A stretch of 23,482 nt of DNA from Clostridia bacterium (GTDB lineage: Bacteria > Bacillota > Clostridia > Oscillospirales > Acutalibacteraceae). A model generated the notes under the pieces. It was not told the DNA's origin, did no database searches, and saw nothing but the letters and a program-made list of their open reading frames with translations. The stretch lies in the NCBI GenBank assembly GCA_900768075.1, contig CAAGBN010000017.1:1-23482 (forward strand). Direction: 5' to 3'. Below, piece after piece: positions 21,438 to 23,482 of the stretch (position 1 is its first letter; each line of letters begins with the position of its first letter). The position numbers were made by a program, and so were the translations under genes.

Positions 21438-22332
21438 TTTATTTGAAACAGATGAGAGCAGAGCCGATATGAAAAGAGAAAGGCTTATGGATATTCCTGT
21501 TTCAAATATAAGGGACTTCCCTGATCATCCTTATCACGTAAAGGATGATGAAAATATGGCGGAGTTGGTAGAAAGCATCCTAACACGTGGATTGCTTCAG
21601 CCTGTACTTGTAAGACCCTTGGATGACGGCACTTATGAAATGGTGTCAGGTCACAGAAGAAAAAGAGCTTTTGAAATTGCAAAAATCGACACAATTCGAG
21701 CGAGAGTTTCAGAGCTGACAAGGGATGAAGCAATACTTTCGATGGTAGACAGTAATCTGCAAAGAGAAGAAATCTTACCAAGTGAGAAAGCTTTTGCATA
21801 CAAAATGAGGCTTGAAGCATTAAAGAGGCAAGCAGGAAGGCCTTCTAAAGAAAATTCGGGCCCAGTGGGACCGAATTTAGCGGGACTTCGTTCTAATTCA
21901 GAGTTAGCATCGCAAGTAAACGAAAGTGAAACGCAGATAAAAAGATATATTCGTCTTACATATCTTATCCCTGAGTTATTGGAAATCGTTGATGAAAAAA
22001 AGATTGCAATGCGCCCTGCTGTAGAGATTTCGTACTTACCGGAAGAAATGCAGTATTGGCTTCTTGATGCAATCGAATGTCAGGATGCTACTCCGTCACA
22101 TGCACAGACGATTAAGATGCGAAAGTATCTTGATCAAGGTAAACTCACCCGAGAGGTTATAGATTCGATAATGGACGAGGAAAAACCTAATCAGCGTGAG
22201 AAACCTGCGTTTAGAGATGAACGCATAACTAAGCTAATTCCACCGAGCTTGTCAAATGAAAGGCAGTGCGAGTATGTCATAAAGGCACTGCAGTTCTACA
22301 ACAGGCACAAACAGAGAGGTCAGGAGCGATAA
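21391..22332 (+). CDS. parB: ParB-family partition protein of a mobile element
   Basis: The 313-aa protein has the ParB N-terminal CTPase fold (PVSNIRDFPDHPYHV, GLLQPVLVRPL, GHRRKRA at 87-93, NLQREE at 122-127). A helix-turn-helix follows (about 165-190, SELASQVNESETQIKRYIRLT). Between these lies a Gly/Pro-rich linker (RQAGRPSKENSGPVGPNLAG, 147-164). This linker and the IPELLEIVDEKKIAMRPAVEISYL stretch match what I remember of ParB proteins in Tn1549-like conjugative elements. The ATG has GGGAGG upstream and overlaps the end of parA by 47 nt. Confidence 0.9.
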   Translation: MAKNGTYDIELKAFDDLFETDESRADMKRERLMDIPVSNIRDFPDHPYHVKDDENMAELVESILTRGLLQPVLVRPLDDGTYEMVSGHRRKRAFEIAKIDTIRARVSELTRDEAILSMVDSNLQREEILPSEKAFAYKMRLEALKRQAGRPSKENSGPVGPNLAGLRSNSELASQVNESETQIKRYIRLTYLIPELLEIVDEKKIAMRPAVEISYLPEEMQYWLLDAIECQDATPSHAQTIKMRKYLDQGKLTREVIDSIMDEEKPNQREKPAFRDERITKLIPPSLSNERQCEYVIKALQFYNRHKQRGQER

Positions 22333-22448
22333 TTTTTTTCTTTCCCCCTTTCCACACCTATCCCTCTTTTTTATTACAGGCACTACCAGCCGAAAGAAGA
22401 TAAGAGTTATAGGTAGATATTCACTTAAAGAGAAAGGATAACCAACTT

Positions 22449-22745
22449 ATGAAAGTTGAAGCAAAGATTATCAGGACTTATGAAGGTAGAAACCTCAAAG
22501 CTCTTGCTGATATCGTTATTGATGAAGCAATTGTAATTCATAATGTTCGCCTGTTTGAAAAGAAATTCGCTAGTTATATCGGTATGCCTTCTGAAAAATG
22601 GAATGACGATAAAGGTCAGAAACGATTCAGAGCAATATGCCATCCGATTTCTCTTTCGGCGGGTAATGCAATTTATGATGCTGTATATACGGCATACATA
22701 AAATCAAAACAAAAAAATTCAAAACAACAAAAATTTTATTATTAA
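22449..22745 (+). CDS. SpoVG-family protein
   Basis: The 98-aa protein has the SpoVG fold: VEAKIIRTYEGRNLKALADIVIDEAIVIHNVRLFEKK, YIGMPSEKW and AICHPISLSAGNAIYDAVYTAYI correspond segment by segment to chromosomal SpoVG. It is a small nucleic-acid-binding regulator. Copies of this family also occur in conjugative elements after parB. The 116 nt between parB and this gene contain a pyrimidine-rich stretch and no clear gene. The ATG follows GAGAAAGGAT. The C-terminal tail is rich in Lys and Gln and is unlike the acidic tail of the chromosomal protein. Confidence 0.85.
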   Translation: MKVEAKIIRTYEGRNLKALADIVIDEAIVIHNVRLFEKKFASYIGMPSEKWNDDKGQKRFRAICHPISLSAGNAIYDAVYTAYIKSKQKNSKQQKFYY

Positions 22746-22762
22746 GAAAGAGGTATTAATTT

Positions 22763-23029
22763 ATGTTCAATTCAATTAAAACATTCGCAAAAAACACAGC
22801 AGCAAAGGTTAAGAATGCCTTTGCAACAGCAGAAGCAGTAGCTTCATCAAAAGCACATGAAGTTCTTGACGGTACAGTAGCTGAGGCTTATGTCGATACA
22901 GGCGTAAAAATCCTTATCGGTGTAGTTCTCGGTGCTCTTCTTCTCACACTTCTCTATGCACTTTTCAATGACACAATCATGCCTACCGTAACAGAAAGAG
23001 TCGAAGGCCTTTTTGATTATGCAGGCTAA
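22763..23029 (+). CDS. Small one-helix membrane protein, tandem copy 1
   Basis: The 88-aa protein has an alanine- and lysine-rich amphipathic N-terminus (about 1-35), a conserved HEVLDGTVAEAYVDTG segment, one membrane helix (about 48-70) and a short tail ending in FDYAG. It resembles small mobile-element membrane proteins I know as DUF6133, found near conjugation genes in Clostridia. A pilin-like or channel-assembly role is only a guess. GAGGT is upstream. It shares its N-terminal half with copies 2 and 3 but differs in the helix and tail. Confidence 0.75.
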   Translation: MFNSIKTFAKNTAAKVKNAFATAEAVASSKAHEVLDGTVAEAYVDTGVKILIGVVLGALLLTLLYALFNDTIMPTVTERVEGLFDYAG

Positions 23030-23053
23030 TTAAATTTCAGGAGGTGTTAATTT

Positions 23054-23320
23054 ATGTTTAATTCAATCAAAACATTCGCAAAAAACACAGCGGCAAAGGT
23101 TAAGAGTGCCTTTGCAGCAGCAGAAGCAGTAGCTTCATCAAAAGCCCACGAAGTTCTTGACGGTACAGTAGCTGAGGCTTATGTCGATACAGGTGTAAAA
23201 ATCCTTATCGCTGTAGTTATCGGTGCTCTTCTCCTCGGCGGTCTTTACGCTCTCTTTAACACAACCATCATGCCCACGGTTACAGCGAAAATCACAGAAC
23301 TGTTTAACTACGCAGGCTAA
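23054..23320 (+). CDS. Small one-helix membrane protein, tandem copy 2
   Basis: This 88-aa paralogue of copy 1 has a strong TCAGGAGGTGTTAATTT ribosome-site segment upstream. Residues 1-52 are almost the same as copy 1 (N18S and T23A are the visible changes). The membrane helix reads AVVIGALLLGGLYALFN instead of GVVLGALLLTLLYALFN, and the tail is KITELFNYAG instead of RVEGLFDYAG. Function unknown, as for copy 1. Confidence 0.75.
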   Translation: MFNSIKTFAKNTAAKVKSAFAAAEAVASSKAHEVLDGTVAEAYVDTGVKILIAVVIGALLLGGLYALFNTTIMPTVTAKITELFNYAG

Positions 23321-23344
23321 TTAATTTTCAGGAGGTATTAATTT

Positions 23345-23482
23345 ATGTTTAATTCAATCAAAACATTCGCAAAAAACACAGCTGCAAAGGTTAAGAGTGC
23401 CTTTGCAGCAGCAGAAGCAGTAACTTCATCAAAAGCCCACGAAGTTCTTGACGGTACAGTGGCTGAGGCTTATGTCGATACA
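23345..23482 (+). CDS. Small one-helix membrane protein, tandem copy 3 (cut by window)
   Basis: Only the first 46 codons are present. They match copy 2 except for one residue (A27T) and two silent changes. The upstream ribosome site TCAGGAGGTATTAATTT is nearly identical to that of copy 2. The reading frame is open to the last base, so this is a partial gene because of the window, not a broken one. Confidence 0.75.
   Translation, partial: MFNSIKTFAKNTAAKVKSAFAAAEAVTSSKAHEVLDGTVAEAYVDT

Larger units (their letters stand above)
22763..23482 (+). repeat. Tandem array of a 291-bp gene unit
   Basis: Starts at 22763, 23054 and 23345 are exactly 291 bp apart. Each unit holds a ribosome site plus one 88-codon gene and a short spacer. 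Copies 2 and 3 differ at only three positions over the 138 coding bases visible for copy 3. The array runs off the window edge. Confidence 0.9.

Overview
The window looks like a gut-type Clostridia chromosome, most probably Oscillospiraceae (Ruminococcus-like). The clues are a low-to-medium GC housekeeping set, the SpoIIAA/SpoIIAB sporulation pair, an IscR-NifS-NifU iron-sulfur operon, a T-box-controlled thrS, strong AGGAGG-type ribosome sites, near-consensus vegetative promoters and abundant palindromic intergenic repeats. The species assignment is inference.

Layout. 1-218 has no gene. 219-974 (minus) holds spoIIAA-spoIIAB, with no sigF inside the window. 975-1476 is a nest of palindromic repeats. 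1477-3579 (minus) holds folC, with its own promoter, and an unrecognised 247-aa protein. 3798-5871 (minus) is the iscR-nifS-nifU operon, with a palindrome beside its promoter. 6199-7300 (minus) is tsaE-tsaB, needed for the t6A modification of tRNA. It diverges at 7301-7420 from a SEDS-family gene (ftsW/rodA/spoVE type, 7421-8620). Then on the plus strand come rpiB plus a secreted GH18-like protein (8882-10363), a small membrane protein (10493-10888), a threonine T-box with thrS (10899-13184), an anchored extracytoplasmic protein (13443-14390), a GH3-family adenylating enzyme (14477-16150) and greA-lysS (16484-18539).

From about 18540 the character changes. An AT-rich gene for a four-unit zinc-ribbon protein is followed by a roughly 370-nt region that folds like a structured RNA. 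After that come a 25-codon hydrophobic ORF, parA, parB, a SpoVG-like gene and a tandem array of a small one-helix membrane protein (two whole copies and one cut by the window edge). This order resembles the maintenance end of an integrative conjugative element of the Tn1549-like group. Integrase, relaxase and type IV secretion genes are not in view.

The most interesting signal is a family of five intergenic elements (about 3636-3743, 6033-6157, 8663-8794, 13233-13340, 16190-16310). Each can fold into a four-way cruciform: an outer stem of 10-13 bp enclosing three hairpins with 3-4 nt loops and almost no unpaired bases. The sequences differ but the pairing is kept, and each copy begins within 0-6 nt of the end of the T-tract of an intrinsic terminator. 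They look like non-autonomous mobile or REP-like cruciform elements that target or ride on terminators. The second notable signal is the structured region at 20073-20443 upstream of parA.
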